Assembly: GCF_035582795.1 (NCBI RefSeq)
Contig: NC_134370.1
Location: 29,747,501-29,811,500, forward strand
Direction: 5' to 3'
DNA: 64,000 nucleotides
From: Mycteria americana
Taxonomy: Eukaryota; Chordata; Aves; Ciconiiformes; Ciconiidae
Shown: positions 24,101 through 35,200 of the stretch, in pieces
Position numbering within the stretch: the first letter of the stretch is position 1
Layout: each line of letters starts with the position of its first letter
Translations under genes and position numbers: made by a program
Notes under the pieces: model-generated
The model's input: the letters and a program-made list of their open reading frames with translations, nothing else
Told to the model about the DNA's origin: nothing
Database searches by the model: none

Positions 24101-26049
24101 TAGACTCGCATGGATAGAAAGGCTTTACTACCAAGAGGAAGAAGAAATAGACAACTGAAGTTAGTGCACACACTTAAGATACTGTCTCATTCCTCATGCT
24201 CTTTATCAGTTTATATTCATTATTTCCTATACTTTGGATTAAGCTCTTTGATACTTCCTATAGTATCTAGTGCAGACAGATGAATCCACACAGAATCAAG
24301 ATTGGTATGCAAATAGAATATAGAAAAGATTAGTACGCAATGCCATTAACATTAAACATCTTCATCATCAACCTTTAAAATTTCCAACTGGAAATATCTA
24401 ATACAAAGTGTTTATTATTTGTCAGCCTGAGTCCTATTGCATCAAAACTTCAGAAACTGCACAATCTAAGCATTCACATTCAACAACACTAGGGCCTAGA
24501 GAACACTGTTGTAGCATTCTGTGAGCAGTTACTACAAACATTGCCATATTGTAGTAACTAGTTTTCACATTCCTTTTTGGTACGTATAATCAAAACATGC
24601 CTGAGTACGTGACTATAGCCAAAATTGTGAGTTAGGTTAAAAAATGTGTCTAATGTGAGTATTGTTCAACATCTTTCCCTTGGTTTACATGAAACAATTT
24701 ATTTAATTCTCTGTGAATTCTCTCTAGACACAATCTCATTCTTGATTCCATTTACTGTTTTAAATGACTCATGATATCCTTAAGCACATAACTTTTGGTC
24801 TGCAAATTATTAAGTTCCAGATTTAGAAAGTGCAAGTGAAATAGAATGAATGCATCTTACACTAGAACTGGGCTTAACAAGATCAGCACAGATTTAAAAT
24901 TACACTTTTGATTTTAACATCGTGAAAGTCAGCCATGTAAAAAAATCCAGTCAGACAATGTCAACATTACCACTGCAACAGAGGCTATTACACGTATGGT
25001 CAAATTCACATGACTCCTTCATAAAAGATAGCTAGAAACACAGGTGTTATCTTTATTTCTCATATTTCAAGTCCACATAGTATAGGATTCAAATTGCTTT
25101 ATGCCAAGAGAATGCTCAGGTAGCTAAGGAAAGAAAAAGGCACGTCATTGGATCAGGCTATAAATACTGCTTAAATATGCAGTCTTCGTTCACTGATTCC
25201 CAACCATTTTCAGGACTCTACAATTGCGTATACATTCTCCTTATCTTTTTTTTTCTTACTGATATTATATTGCAGTAGCTTGAGACAATGATCGGTTATT
25301 ACTCCCAGGCCTCCTAGCAGGAGTGTCAAAAATTTTTGCAATGATTTCTAGCTTTATTTGCACCAGCTCTTGTTCATAATTAACCTCAGAAGACAGTCTA
25401 CTTATTTTAAGTTACTTCTCATGCAAGTCTTAAATTGCTTGCTTTTCACCTTAGGCTCCTTCATTTTTTTCTATAACATTTTTCCGCATAGTATGTAAGT
25501 TTTCCTTCCCATGTGCTGACTAATCATTTCAGTTATTATTTAGAAAAGTGAGATTACAGTACTTGTTTTATGCTACGTTCTATGCAAATCATTATAACAG
25601 AGATTGGAAGTATACAGAGAGCTAAAAGATGCCACAGCATCATACACTATTTATAATTATCTATTATTAAGTATTATTAACCTGACGTTGTTCTTCAAGT
25701 TTCCACTGGATCATTAGCTCTTCTTCCTTCATTTTTCTTAACATTTCAAGTTCTTCCAGGGCTGCCTCCCGTTCTTGTTCCAGCTCAATCCTCTCCAACA
25801 TTCTCTATTTCAGAGATAACACAGGATCAATTAAAAAAATAACAAGAGATTAAATAGCGTGAATTATATTGTCATGAATTTTTCTGCCCCTGATGGATCC
25901 ACCTTTTTTTCTTCATCTAAGATTCTTCTGTAATTGTAAATCCAATGTGCCAGATACTCTATTGGATCTGCTGGCCGGTGTTCTACCACCTCTGCCAGTC
26001 CCTTTTTCAAGCAACTTCCCAGGCATCTCTTCAGATACTGAGACTCCAT
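21066..26049 (-). CDS. DYDC1: DYDC1: DPY30 domain-containing protein, five coding exons
   Basis: The predicted protein has 165 residues (human DYDC1 has about 177). Coding exons on the minus strand are 25903-26049, 25682-25804, 23830-23910, 22788-22880 and 21066-21119. All junctions are phase 0 with GT-AG ends. Residues 1-49 hold the Dpy-30 motif ([33 protein letters not shown]), a two-helix dimerisation fold that docks amphipathic helices. Residues 50-117 are Glu/Lys/Gln-rich and almost certainly a long coiled helix. Residues 124-148 ([23 protein letters not shown]) match the conserved DYDC1 tail. The start ATG follows an acceptor by six bases, so a noncoding first exon must lie upstream in the CpG island. 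DPY30-domain proteins of this group are linked to cilia, sperm and acrosome formation; the role here is inferred. The N-terminus also resembles DYDC2, while the tail is DYDC1-like. The last exon is the least certain. Confidence 0.88.
22134..22161. repeat. A-rich AAAAG microsatellite
   Basis: An A13 run, then GAAAAGAAAAGAAAG, inside the DYDC1 intron between coding exons 4 and 5. Confidence 0.8.
22788..22880 (-). CDS. DYDC1: DYDC1 coding exon 4 (conserved tail)
   Basis: Encodes 31 residues, including [19 protein letters not shown]. This is the most diagnostic DYDC1 segment. The acceptor is CCTATAG and the donor is a consensus GAG|GTAAGT. Confidence 0.92.
23830..23910 (-). CDS. DYDC1: DYDC1 coding exon 3 (coiled coil)
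   Basis: Encodes 27 residues beginning [18 protein letters not shown] and ending QQKDQE. The acceptor is CTGACTGCAG. The donor GAG|GTTTAAG is weak but keeps phase 0. Confidence 0.8.
25682..25804 (-). CDS. DYDC1: DYDC1 coding exon 2 (coiled coil)
   Basis: Encodes 41 residues, from [19 protein letters not shown] to KLEEQRQ. The acceptor is CTGAAATAG and the donor CAG|GTTAAT. The charged heptad-like pattern matches the DYDC1 middle region. Confidence 0.88.
25903..26049 (-). CDS. DYDC1: DYDC1 coding exon 1 (Dpy-30 motif)
   Basis: Encodes residues 1-49, from the ATG to DEEKK. The donor is AAG|GTGGAT, which is weak. A strong acceptor (TTTGTTGTTACTAG) ends at 26056, just before the start codon. 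Confidence 0.92.
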
Positions 26050-26579
26050 TCACATCTAGTAACAACAAAGAGACAGACATTAGCCATCAATGTCAGAATT
26101 CAATTAGGGTTTTTAAGAATTATTGCCTCAGGCACCAAATACTGAATATGACATTACTCTTTTCATTAACCTGGCAATTAACAGAAGAAAGATATTTAAA
26201 TTTAACATTGGTTTAGTTCTTAAAACACCAGTGACAGATCAGTTATACCAAGCACTGCAGAAAAAAATGCTCAACCCCCCCTCTTACTGTTTAGGCACAT
26301 ATAATTCAGAAACTGCTTGGAAATATGCTGGTAACTCTAGGTCAACATGATAGCAAAAACACTCAAAACCACAAGAGCACATAGAAAACTTCTATAGGGA
26401 TATTTGAAGAACAGTGAAGTAGCTCTGTGAATGATTAAGGACATATTTTACTTTGAACTAACAAAGCTATCTTTAGGATATGCATGCAAGACCAGGCCCT
26501 GAAGCAATCACTCTAAGAGTCATGAAAGGAACAAATCTCCGCACACACGAGGTTTTACTGGCCCTGTGCTAGTAAGCAC

Positions 26580-27720
26580 ATAAACCATCCGAAACCCGAT
26601 TTCTGCAACGCTGAAACACCCTTCGTCTGCTGTCAAGGGGACTGAATCCGTCCGGCCCGGAGGAGGCAGCCGATCCCTCGCTAGGAACGGCGCCCGTCGA
26701 GCAGCAGGTCCCCACGAACACGCCGCGCAGCTCTGCGCCACACGGCCCGTCGGCAGGAGAGAGACAGGGCACTTCACACTGCCCTGTGCGAAACGCCGCG
26801 GATGTAAAACCCCTCTCACCCTCCCCATGCACATCGGCCCCTGAGGTGGCGGGCCGGGAGCTAGCCGTCAGGGCCCTGAGGCTAGTAGACCTTAATTGCC
26901 CTGACTGTTTTCGCCTGGAGCCTCCACCCACGTCCTCTGCCCCGCGCTGCATTTAAGCACAGGCTGGGGCCTTTATCTTTCCCCTGAGCTACGCGCTGGG
27001 CTGGCCTGTTCCTGGCTCTGCTCCTGTGGTGCTGTTCGCATTTCCTGGGTGGACCTGGCACGTTACCCTGCCTCGCCCGGCGCTCCGCGGACTGTCGCTA
27101 GGGCCCGGTGCTGTCACCGCCCTGCCTCTAGCGCGGTGGGCTGCGCGCTGTCGGTGAGGTAATTACCCGGCCTGCGCTGTGGCCGCCCTCGGCTCCCCGC
27201 TCGCCTTCCTTCAGAGAGCAGCCCTGCTCCCGCTGCTCCCTGGCACTAGCCCCCGGAGCCCCGAGCGCAGCTCCGGGACGGCAGCCTCCACCACACCCCC
27301 CCGCTCCTGCTGACCGCCTGTCTCCAGCCCAGCGGCTGCTGGGCGCCTCTCTCCCCGCTCCAGCGCCGTAACGGCCGCTACGGTGCCCTGCGCGGAGGCT
27401 CGGGGTAGGCACGCGCCGCCCCCCAACGCGCTGGGTTGCTAAGCAACGCCGCTCGCGAGCGCACCGCGGTGTTGCTTACGTGGCCGGCAGGAGGCACGCG
27501 ATTGGAGGAAGGGGCCGGCGGCAGAGCGGGGCGGTGCCGGGGGGGCGGTGCCAGCCGCCCGGTCAGTAGCGGGCCGCGGCGCCGGGCGCGGGAGGGGAGT
27601 CCCGGGACAGCGTCCGGCGGCCGCATCCTTCCCAGGAGCGCGGGGTGAACCACCGAGGACAGCCGAAACGGCGCGTCCGCTACCGCGCCTCGGGGTGGCG
27701 GTGGGGTCTTCCTAGGGACA
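26580..27720 (-). promoter_or_regulatory. DYDC1: CpG island, inferred DYDC1 promoter and noncoding exon 1
   Basis: The DNA switches abruptly from AT-rich to GC- and CpG-dense from about 26.6 kb to 27.7 kb. DYDC1 needs a spliced 5' noncoding exon, because an acceptor sits six bases before its ATG. Possible minus-strand donors in the island are at 27166 (CCGG|GTAATT, exon ending 27167) and near 27478 (CCAC|GTAAGC). Long open frames here on both strands come from base composition and are not genes. Confidence 0.7.
27435..27447. promoter_or_regulatory. RFX X-box in the DYDC1 CpG island
   Basis: GTTGCTAAGCAAC is a near-palindromic pair of RFX half-sites (GTTGC and GCAAC, 3-base centre). It is close to the X-box consensus used by RFX factors to drive cilium and sperm-axoneme genes. 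It lies about 270 bases upstream of the candidate noncoding-exon donor at 27166, a suitable place for a DYDC1 core promoter. Confidence 0.65.
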
Positions 27721-28400
27721 AACCCATGTTCCATGCGTTTAGCGCCATCTCTCCATGAACAGTTTCCTTTCTAACAGAAGGGGTTTCCACAAAACGGAAA
27801 AACATCTCTAATCAGTCCTGATGCAGTATACTGGCAACGGACAGATCCTTCCTGTTTAATTTATAGAGGGAATAATTCTATGTGTGTGTGTAGGCACATG
27901 TAGATAAAGACTAGAAAGCAATTTAGGGAAGAAAATATTCTCGGAGTTTTCGCATAAGGAACCCGAGCTAACACCGAATAAGGGCTTCGTAGCCAAGTAC
28001 AGGCTTCCTTTTTAAACAAAGCGGTGATCTCCCATGCTTGGAGTTAGCCTTCCAGAATTAAAGCAGACGGATCTTTCCTCCTCATTGACAAGCTACTTGG
28101 CCGACATTCACCTCGCATTTGGCCAGCTGTTTGTTCTACTGGCAACTTCTAATCGGGTATTAAAAACCCTTGCAAATAATTGCTGCTGCAAGAATTAATT
28201 CAGTGTCTGTATTAATTCTGAAGCTTAATTGCACTAACGTTATCCTGGTCTTTCCCTAGCGGAAATGAAAGACTGCAGAATGAATTCTTCCCAGAAGGAA
28301 AGGCTGCATCGGAGTAATGAAGCATACAGCTGATAACACTGACTTGTGAAAGGTAAGAAGCTGGCGTCAGTGTTTCTGACATACTACCGAGTAGGTGGGG
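27721..28400. other. AT-richer gap between two CpG islands
   Basis: Separates the DYDC1 and EXOSC3 islands. It holds a strong plus-strand splice-donor-like site (AAAG|GTAAGA near 28352), which could end a noncoding exon of an upstream EXOSC3 or antisense transcript. No coding evidence was seen. Confidence 0.4.
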
Positions 28401-28439
28401 AGACGCTGCCGGGAGCAGGTATTACTGTGCTGGCCGGAG

Positions 28440-28990
28440 GATGTCGCTGGCGCTCTGCGAACACGTTTCACGGGCCGGCAAAGGCGCAGCCGCCCTCACC
28501 GCCGGGGCGGAGGGGAAGCCCACCCCCGGGCTGCGGCTGCCCTTTCAGAAGCGGCCGGCGGAGGTGCCCCGCCGCCGCCCCCCGAGGAGCGCCGCTCCCT
28601 CGCCCCGGCGCCGCCGCGCATGCGCGGCGCCCGGCGACGGTTGGGCGCCTGCGCGGCGATGGCGGCGGGGCGCGGCGTGGCTGCCGAGGCCTGCGTGGGG
28701 CAGGTGGTGCTGCCCGGGGACGTGCTGCTCCTCCCCGCCCACCCCGACGAGGACGGGGAGCGGCTGCGGCTGGGCGCCGGGGCGGCCCCGCGGGGCCGGC
28801 TGCTGTGCGGGCCGGGCCTGCGCCGGTGCGCGGCCGGGCTGCTGGTGACCAAGTGCGGCCTGCTACGGCACCGCCAGGCGGGCGGCGGCGCGGCGGCGGG
28901 AGGCGCCTACTGGGTGGACTCGCAGCAGAAGCGGGTAGGGGCGCGGAGGGACTACGTGGGCGGCGGAGGGGAGCCCCCGTCTTGTCCGCG
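28440..28990 (+). promoter_or_regulatory. EXOSC3: CpG island, EXOSC3 promoter and exon 1
   Basis: Very GC-rich, CpG-dense DNA surrounds the EXOSC3 start codon at 28659. There is no TATA box. This is a housekeeping-type promoter, in divergent arrangement with DYDC1, whose island begins less than 1 kb away. Confidence 0.8.
28659..28934 (+). CDS. EXOSC3: EXOSC3 coding exon 1
   Basis: Encodes residues 1-92 (N-terminal domain). It ends at CGG|GTAGGG in phase 0. The sequence is very GC-rich, with an Ala/Gly stretch near residues 75-83. Confidence 0.93.
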
Positions 28991-31893
28991 CTTAACCGAC
29001 CTGTTTGTCCACGAACCCCGTTTGCAGTACGTTCCGGTCAAGGGCGACCACGTAATAGGAATCGTGACGGCCAAAGCGGGAGACGTGTTCAAGCTGGACG
29101 TCGGTGGGAGCGAGCAGGCGTCTCTGTCCTACTTGGCCTTTGAAGGGGCCACGAAGAGAAACAGGCCAAATGTGCAGGTAATACTTTTGTTTATTGGAGG
29201 TAACGCTTCAGCAATGCCGGTTGGTGGTGCTTTTGTTACGTTTTAGTAGTTTTTCTTAGCAAAAGGTATTATACGTCGCATGTAAGAGGAGGAGCCCACG
29301 TTTATTTGCAGTGGTTTTGTTGTGTCCCTCCTTGGAGGTTTTTGCACGATTAGGTTTTTTAAAAGAACATGCAACTAGTGCGGTTTGCTATCTGTCAGAT
29401 GGCAGGCTTTTTCACTCCTTACATTTTAACTTTCTCATAATACTGCCAGCAGTAGATGCAGTTCTTGACTAATGTGCATCCAAGGGGGCACTCTGAAGTT
29501 AAGGTTTTAAAACAAGCTTTTACAGCATCTGATATTGATAGAAAACAGTTGCTTTTTTAATGACACTGTTATAAACAGTCGTGTGGCACATGCATGCCAC
29601 AGCTTCTGCATTGAACTGAAATACCATCACCAGAATGTAAAAATGGACTGTAAAAAAACCAAACTAGGTTAGTGTGATGTTGTTGTTGTTGTCCTGATAA
29701 ATGATTACAAGAGGAGGTTGCTTAGACTTTTAATATCCTTAAAGTCTGAAGAAAGAGTAATTCATGTTTGGTATTTAAAAAAGAAGAGAGGACTACTCCA
29801 TGAAGTAAAATTCTGTACTTTTTTGTCTTTCAAGTTGCAGTAGTGATACAAGATATTTGTTCCTAGCGGATGTTTTCTTTAGTAGAAGAAGAGAAAATGA
29901 AAATTCCTATTATACCAGTTTATTTTTCTATCACCAATATTTTAAAATTATTTTGTGGCATCATGAGAGGATCTTTGTCAACTGAGTATTTCTTACAAAT
30001 GTGCAGTATAATCTTCTCTAATACTTTTGCTTTTTGACACTGCTTTGTTTAGGTGGGAGATCTTATTTATGGTCAGTTTCTTGTAGCAAATAAAGACATG
30101 GAACCAGAGATGGTCTGTATAGACAGCAGTGGAAGATCAAGTGGAATGGGAATAATTGGGCAAGATGGCTTCCTCTTTAAAGTTTCTTTAGGTCTAATAA
30201 GAAAGTAAGTACTAAGAAAAGTAAGTAGTCACTCTAACATGTAATATGGTGGGTAGGATTTGCACAACTATTTCCTCTGAGTAGTGTAGACAAGTTGGTA
30301 ATCAGTGTGTAATTGTTTGAGTGCATTTATACCAGTTTTACTGAATACAGCGTGGATATTGACCTAGAAGGAGCATGTATTTTCCCCCTTAAGAGATTTA
30401 GATGCTCTTCTATACTGTGTTGTGTGACCTGTTTAAAAAAAGTGATGTGGTTGCCAAGGCAGTATGGAAAACAAAACCTTTGACCTGGGGAAATCAAACA
30501 TTCAAGCTGGGGTTTCCGGTATGTACCTACTACCTTGGAGTTTAAAAATTGGAAATGCTTACTGTACTTTTTCTGCTTAATGGGATAGTGCGGGGTGTAA
30601 ATTTGACTGACAGCGGATTAAAGGGGTCTTTCCATATTAATACACATTATTTTCTGACTTCCAAAGGAAAATAAATTGCATTGAAATAAGGATACAGATA
30701 AAAAAATTGTGGGATTTTCATTTAAAACTGACATGTTAATCCAGGAACCACTTCATAAGCTGTTAAATGTATTGTGAACTTTGGAGTTACTTATGCTGAT
30801 GTAAATACAAGAGTTTTGAGACTATCAAAGAATACCAGATTATATGCATAAATAATAGTCAAGCTTTGTTGCTTTTGGGTAGGATTTTTTGGTTTTGTTT
30901 TTCTTTGGAAAAGCAATCTGGAGATGCAGAGCAGCTATCTCATACCTGGGTGTTTTAAGTAATGATTTGTCTGGTTTACATGTCCCATCAGAAGTCAGTG
31001 TGAACTGACACAAAATATTTTTGCAGCCATTCTGCTTGTTTTCCAAATTTTGTCTGTATGCAAGTAAAGAAATAATTGTATAGTACGAGTAAACTGCTGA
31101 ATCCCAACATGTTTGTTTCTTCTTTGAGAAAGCCTGTTGAAACTTGATTTAGTTTTAGATGTCCTAGACAATATTCTTGACACTTCTATTTTTCAGTATG
31201 ATGTCACCTAATAGAAACAAAATATTCTGTTTACTGCTGTTAATACTGTCTCCTGAAGGAGAAGGGAAGTTGTGTTTTGAAAGACACATCTTTAACTCTG
31301 GTGTCAAATTTATAAATACCAGCACTTCAAAAATGTCACTTTGTCAAACAGTGTAGTTTTAGAATTTATTAAATAAGAATTGTTATAAAAGTATCAATTC
31401 ATTTGAAATTTGTCAGGTATTACTTCTGAATCTAATTAGAAAAAAACAACAAAATTCACAAGTGCTATATTTTTTTAGGTGCATACATTTTATGTGAGAG
31501 GAAAACTAAAAATCTGGTACTGTATTGCTATTTTGGATGCACATGCAACTTGGTAATCTTACCTTTTGGTCTTGCTTTAATAGCTCCCATAACTTCAGTA
31601 CTGTGGTTTAGTTATTGATTGATAATAATGTGGTGTCTCTCAAATGTGATCACTTACTTCTTCCTCTGACTTTTTTTAATCTTGTTTACAGACTCTTGGC
31701 TCCCAAATGTGAAATAATTCAGGAGTTGTCACAATTGTACCCGTTCGAGCTGGTGCTGGGAATGAATGGAAGAATATGGGTAAAAGCAAAAACAGTTCAA
31801 CAGACTTTAATTATAGTAAATATTTTGGAAGCCTGTGAGTATATGACTGCAGAACAGAGAAAACAAGCGTTTGCCAAACTGTCAGGGAATTGA
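28659..31893 (+). CDS. EXOSC3: EXOSC3: RNA exosome cap subunit RRP40, complete, four exons
   Basis: The exons are 28659-28934, 29028-29177, 30053-30204 and 31692-31893, giving 259 residues (human 275). All have GT-AG junctions. RRP40 is one of three S1/KH cap proteins of the nine-subunit RNA exosome, which guides RNA to the catalytic subunits in nucleus and cytoplasm. Visible features are the N-terminal QVVLPGD motif (Gly20, equivalent to human Gly31), [26 protein letters not shown], the S1 domain from about residue 93 ([25 protein letters not shown]), [15 protein letters not shown], and the KH domain from about 194 with [11 protein letters not shown] (Trp222, equivalent to human Trp238). The start at 28659 has a good Kozak context (GGCGATGG) and aligns with the human start. 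An in-frame ATG at 28620 would add 13 residues in poor context. It has introns, so it is not a retrocopy. Its neighbours here are not its human neighbours. Confidence 0.97.
29028..29177 (+). CDS. EXOSC3: EXOSC3 coding exon 2 (S1 domain)
   Basis: Encodes 50 residues, [11 protein letters not shown] to NRPNVQ. The acceptor is TTTGCAG and the donor CAG|GTAATA. It is nearly identical to the human protein. The intron before it is only 93 bases. Confidence 0.97.
29178..31691 (+). other. EXOSC3: EXOSC3 introns 2 and 3
   Basis: Intron 2 is 29178-30052 and intron 3 is 30205-31691. Both are AT-rich, with no embedded gene or repeat recognised beyond a short GTT run near 29680. Confidence 0.8.
30053..30204 (+). 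CDS. EXOSC3: EXOSC3 coding exon 3
   Basis: Encodes [20 protein letters not shown] to VSLGLIR plus two bases of Lys. The acceptor is TTGTTTAG and the donor a consensus AA|GTAAGT. Confidence 0.97.
31692..31893 (+). CDS. EXOSC3: EXOSC3 coding exon 4 (KH domain) with stop
   Basis: Encodes [12 protein letters not shown] to AKLSGN then TGA at 31891-31893. The GMNG loop of the KH domain is present. The acceptor is TTTACAG. Confidence 0.97.
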
Positions 31894-32260
31894 TAAGAGA
31901 ACCTTGATTATTTGAGATGACTGTAGGGTGTTTGGGTTATTTTTGTATTCAGATTTATATTAAAAGCCATTTTTTAAATGAAGTACTAGACTTTTGTTGT
32001 TCTTCAATTCCCTTCTTTATCCACTCAGCTTGTTTTGTCTTGTTAAGGAACTTTGTTTTTACTCGCTTCTGTGATTATGAAACCCTGTTTATGTTCATGA
32101 ATTTTCTGAGTGATGTGGAGACAGTCTTTAAAAGCTTCCATTAGCTGTGAGTTTTGAGGTGTAACTACTTAAGTCTTCTGTAAGAAAACTGGTCAATTTG
32201 TAAACTGCATATATTTGCTTTTTTAGTCAATATTAAAACTTCAAACAATACATGTTTACT
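31894..32260 (+). terminator. EXOSC3: EXOSC3 3' UTR and polyadenylation signal
   Basis: An ATTAAA hexamer at 32232-32237, about 340 bases after the stop, is the first plausible poly(A) signal. Open frames here (for example 31917-32144) are not supported as coding. Confidence 0.55.
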
Positions 32261-35200
32261 TGAGGTAGTGGAAAGTATCCTGCAGGTCATGCATTCTGGT
32301 CAGGTGCTCTATTTATACAGTGACAAGAAGTGATTATTTAATATTTTACAAAATTTGGGAACAGAAATGCAGGTGGAGAATACCAGAAAATAATTACAGG
32401 GCATAGCATATAAAAAAAAGGGTGGTTAAGGCAAATGATGAGATAAGACCCAGCATATGGTCACAGTGACCTTACCACTTCCCTAAAAGGTAACTTGGCT
32501 AGTAGTCTTAAGGAAGTAGTAATTAGGACCTAGCTTCAGTATGAACATTCAGGAAGCTTGATGGCTTACTGGAAGTAAAAAATATACGTAACAGCAATGC
32601 TATTTGAAGTCACTTGCAACTTTCTCATAAGTGCTTTTTAACAAGAGATTAGGTAAAGACTGCTGCAGCAATAGCCATGTATTTCTCAATTCTAGACATT
32701 TTAGATTTTGTTTAGTTAAGGCATGACGATTCCATGTAACTTTGCTTCAGGTTTAGCAAAATCAGCATTTCTGAAAAAAGCTGTATTAGGCTTCATTGTG
32801 TAGTAGTTCCTCACATGCATATAGAAGAAATGGTGTCCTAGGAAGGATAAGGTGTCAGTCTATTTTAATATGTGCATAGTTTGCTACTGCTCTTTTGAGA
32901 GAGAAAGAGAACCGTGGAGTAATGGAAGGGGAATTACTGGTGGCTGCTTCCTGTGGGAGAAAAGTTTGGCTGTATGTACCAAATGAACTGCATGGGAGCT
33001 GTTTAAGCAGTTATTTAGATCTGTGATGTTTTGTGGTTCTTAAGCTGAATAGTTTGATAGCAATAGTTAAAGGAAATTGGAAAAAATGGACTAATTGGAA
33101 TTAAGATGGTATTCAGGCTTACTCTAAGTGGAAACAAAATTCTTCCTATTTATTCTGTATTTCATCCAAAGTTCAGCCTGTGGTATTTGATACAGTTTTC
33201 TTTGGCATCTCTCTCATTTAAAAATTGCTTCAATTCAGAGCCACTCCTCTGACTCATCTTTAATATGCTTACCTAGGGCTTCCCCTGATTCAATAAAAAC
33301 ACAACTCTAATGGCTTCCATACAAGTCTAATGGCTACAATTCAGAATTCTTTCTGGGCTTCACTGGCCTCCCTATTTAGCATTTAGGGTATTGCTCATCT
33401 GGCTTGGTAAATCTTTAGTCATCTCTTTTTCACCTGTCTTCTAGCCAAAGTAACTTTCATTCACATCCCATAAATCCTTTAGGCCTATAATCTATCTCTT
33501 ACTACACATGAAAAGCTGTAATTTAATAGGGATTTCACTAACTCTGCTCTTCCCCAGTGTTTTTTCAACTTTAGCTAGCCAGAGCCCGTGCAGGTTGTCT
33601 GTTATTAGAACAATAGCTGGCATAAGCAGAAAAGCACTTGCCAAATCATCTCAGGGTGCTAACTTTGTTTTCCGTGAGTATTCTTGGATCGTAATAGTAA
33701 AACCACAAGAATGGGGAATGACACAGATCATTTCCTGAAGCGTTGTGGCTTGAAATGCCATTAGCCTTACCATTCCTCCTTTTACCTGTCTAAGCAACCT
33801 CCCTTCCCTCCCAAAAGTCTGAGTTTTAAGCCTAACCTGCAAGATACATGAACAATCCCTGATTTAAAAATGCTGTTTTGGTGGTGCAGCATAGCAAATG
33901 GCGACCTTGAAAGTCTTCAACATCATCAGTGCCCTATTTCATACCACTGATTATTCTGTCCCACTGTCAACTGCTTATCACCCAAATATAACTTTAGTTA
34001 AATCAAGAGCAGGAAACAAAGTGCATTAAAACTATGCTTGTTTTAAATTAAACAGAATGGTGTATCTACAAAGTACTTGAGTTTTACCCCCTACACACTA
34101 ATTTTAAGTATGTATTACTCTTAACTTTGTTTCACAATTTATGCAGTGGTAAAAATGACAGTGGATGTGAGCAAAATGGGTGTGGGGAGAAATGCTTGAA
34201 AGCAAATACATTTAAACACATTACTAAAAGGCAGCAATATTGGTTTTGTTTTGTTTTTTACTTGGAGAAAAGAAAATTAACTATATTCCTTAAACCAATT
34301 ACTATCTTTGACAAGCTTTATCAAACAAAATATTCAGGCAAAATCTGTATGATATTTTTGTGAACTTTTGGTTCTGGCTTGGTGACTAAACTAGGATCAC
34401 CAAAAAGTGACACAGAATATAACTTGGTTCTAGGAAGAAAGACTGATCATGAGTTAATGATGTATTCTGCTGGAAATGTTACAGGAAGTCCTTCACATTC
34501 CCATTAAAGGCACATAAACATGTATGTTTCAGGAAATGGAACTTGCAGAGGTGATGCTGTGGACTTGAAATGTACCTTGCTTAGTAGAATGTCTTTCTGT
34601 TGCGTTAATCTGCATGATAACTTAAGTCATCATTTAGTCATTCATTTCAGATACTTGGTGACTGTGCATTGGGTGCTTTGCTATATTGCTTTTCTTTCAA
34701 GTTGTGATGAAAGTTAAGAAGTAAAGATTGTAGATGTCAACATGGACACAGTCCGTATCCCCAGAGATGAGCACAACCCCTTAAAAAAAGTTCACAAAGA
34801 ATTAAATTGAAACCATACACTGAAAATAGGAAATATGTAGTTTGTGGCCCTTCCTAGGTTGATGTGTTGTATAAAGACCAATAATAAATGCTAACAGAAA
34901 GTACAGATATGCAGTGTTGAAACTAAGTGTGATAGTAAAACATTTGTATTTTGCTCTAGGAGAAGAAAGCTGCACAGACGGACAAATAGTTTACTAAGAG
35001 GATTAAGAGCTTAACTCTAAGGCTATGGTTAGTGTGGCTGTAGCTCTGCTACATTAGAAGTTTACAGGGCCCAACTACTCATTACCACCATACCACCAGA
35101 AGTTGCAACTGAGATTTGCTGGCATGTGTATTATGATTCCTAGCCAAGTTCTGTCAAAATGACCCAGATTGGCATCAACACTTTTAATAGCAGAGTTATT

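Larger units (their letters stand above)
21176..25681 (-). other. DYDC1: DYDC1 introns 2-4
   Basis: This covers intron 4 (21120-22787), intron 3 (22881-23829) and intron 2 (23911-25681). The DNA is AT-rich. An A-rich AAAAG tract lies at 22134-22161. No other genes or recognisable transposons were seen. Confidence 0.7.

Noticed and set aside
28346-29143. 265-codon frame overlapping EXOSC3 exon 1 in another frame
   Set aside because: The conserved EXOSC3 frame and its splice sites account for this DNA.
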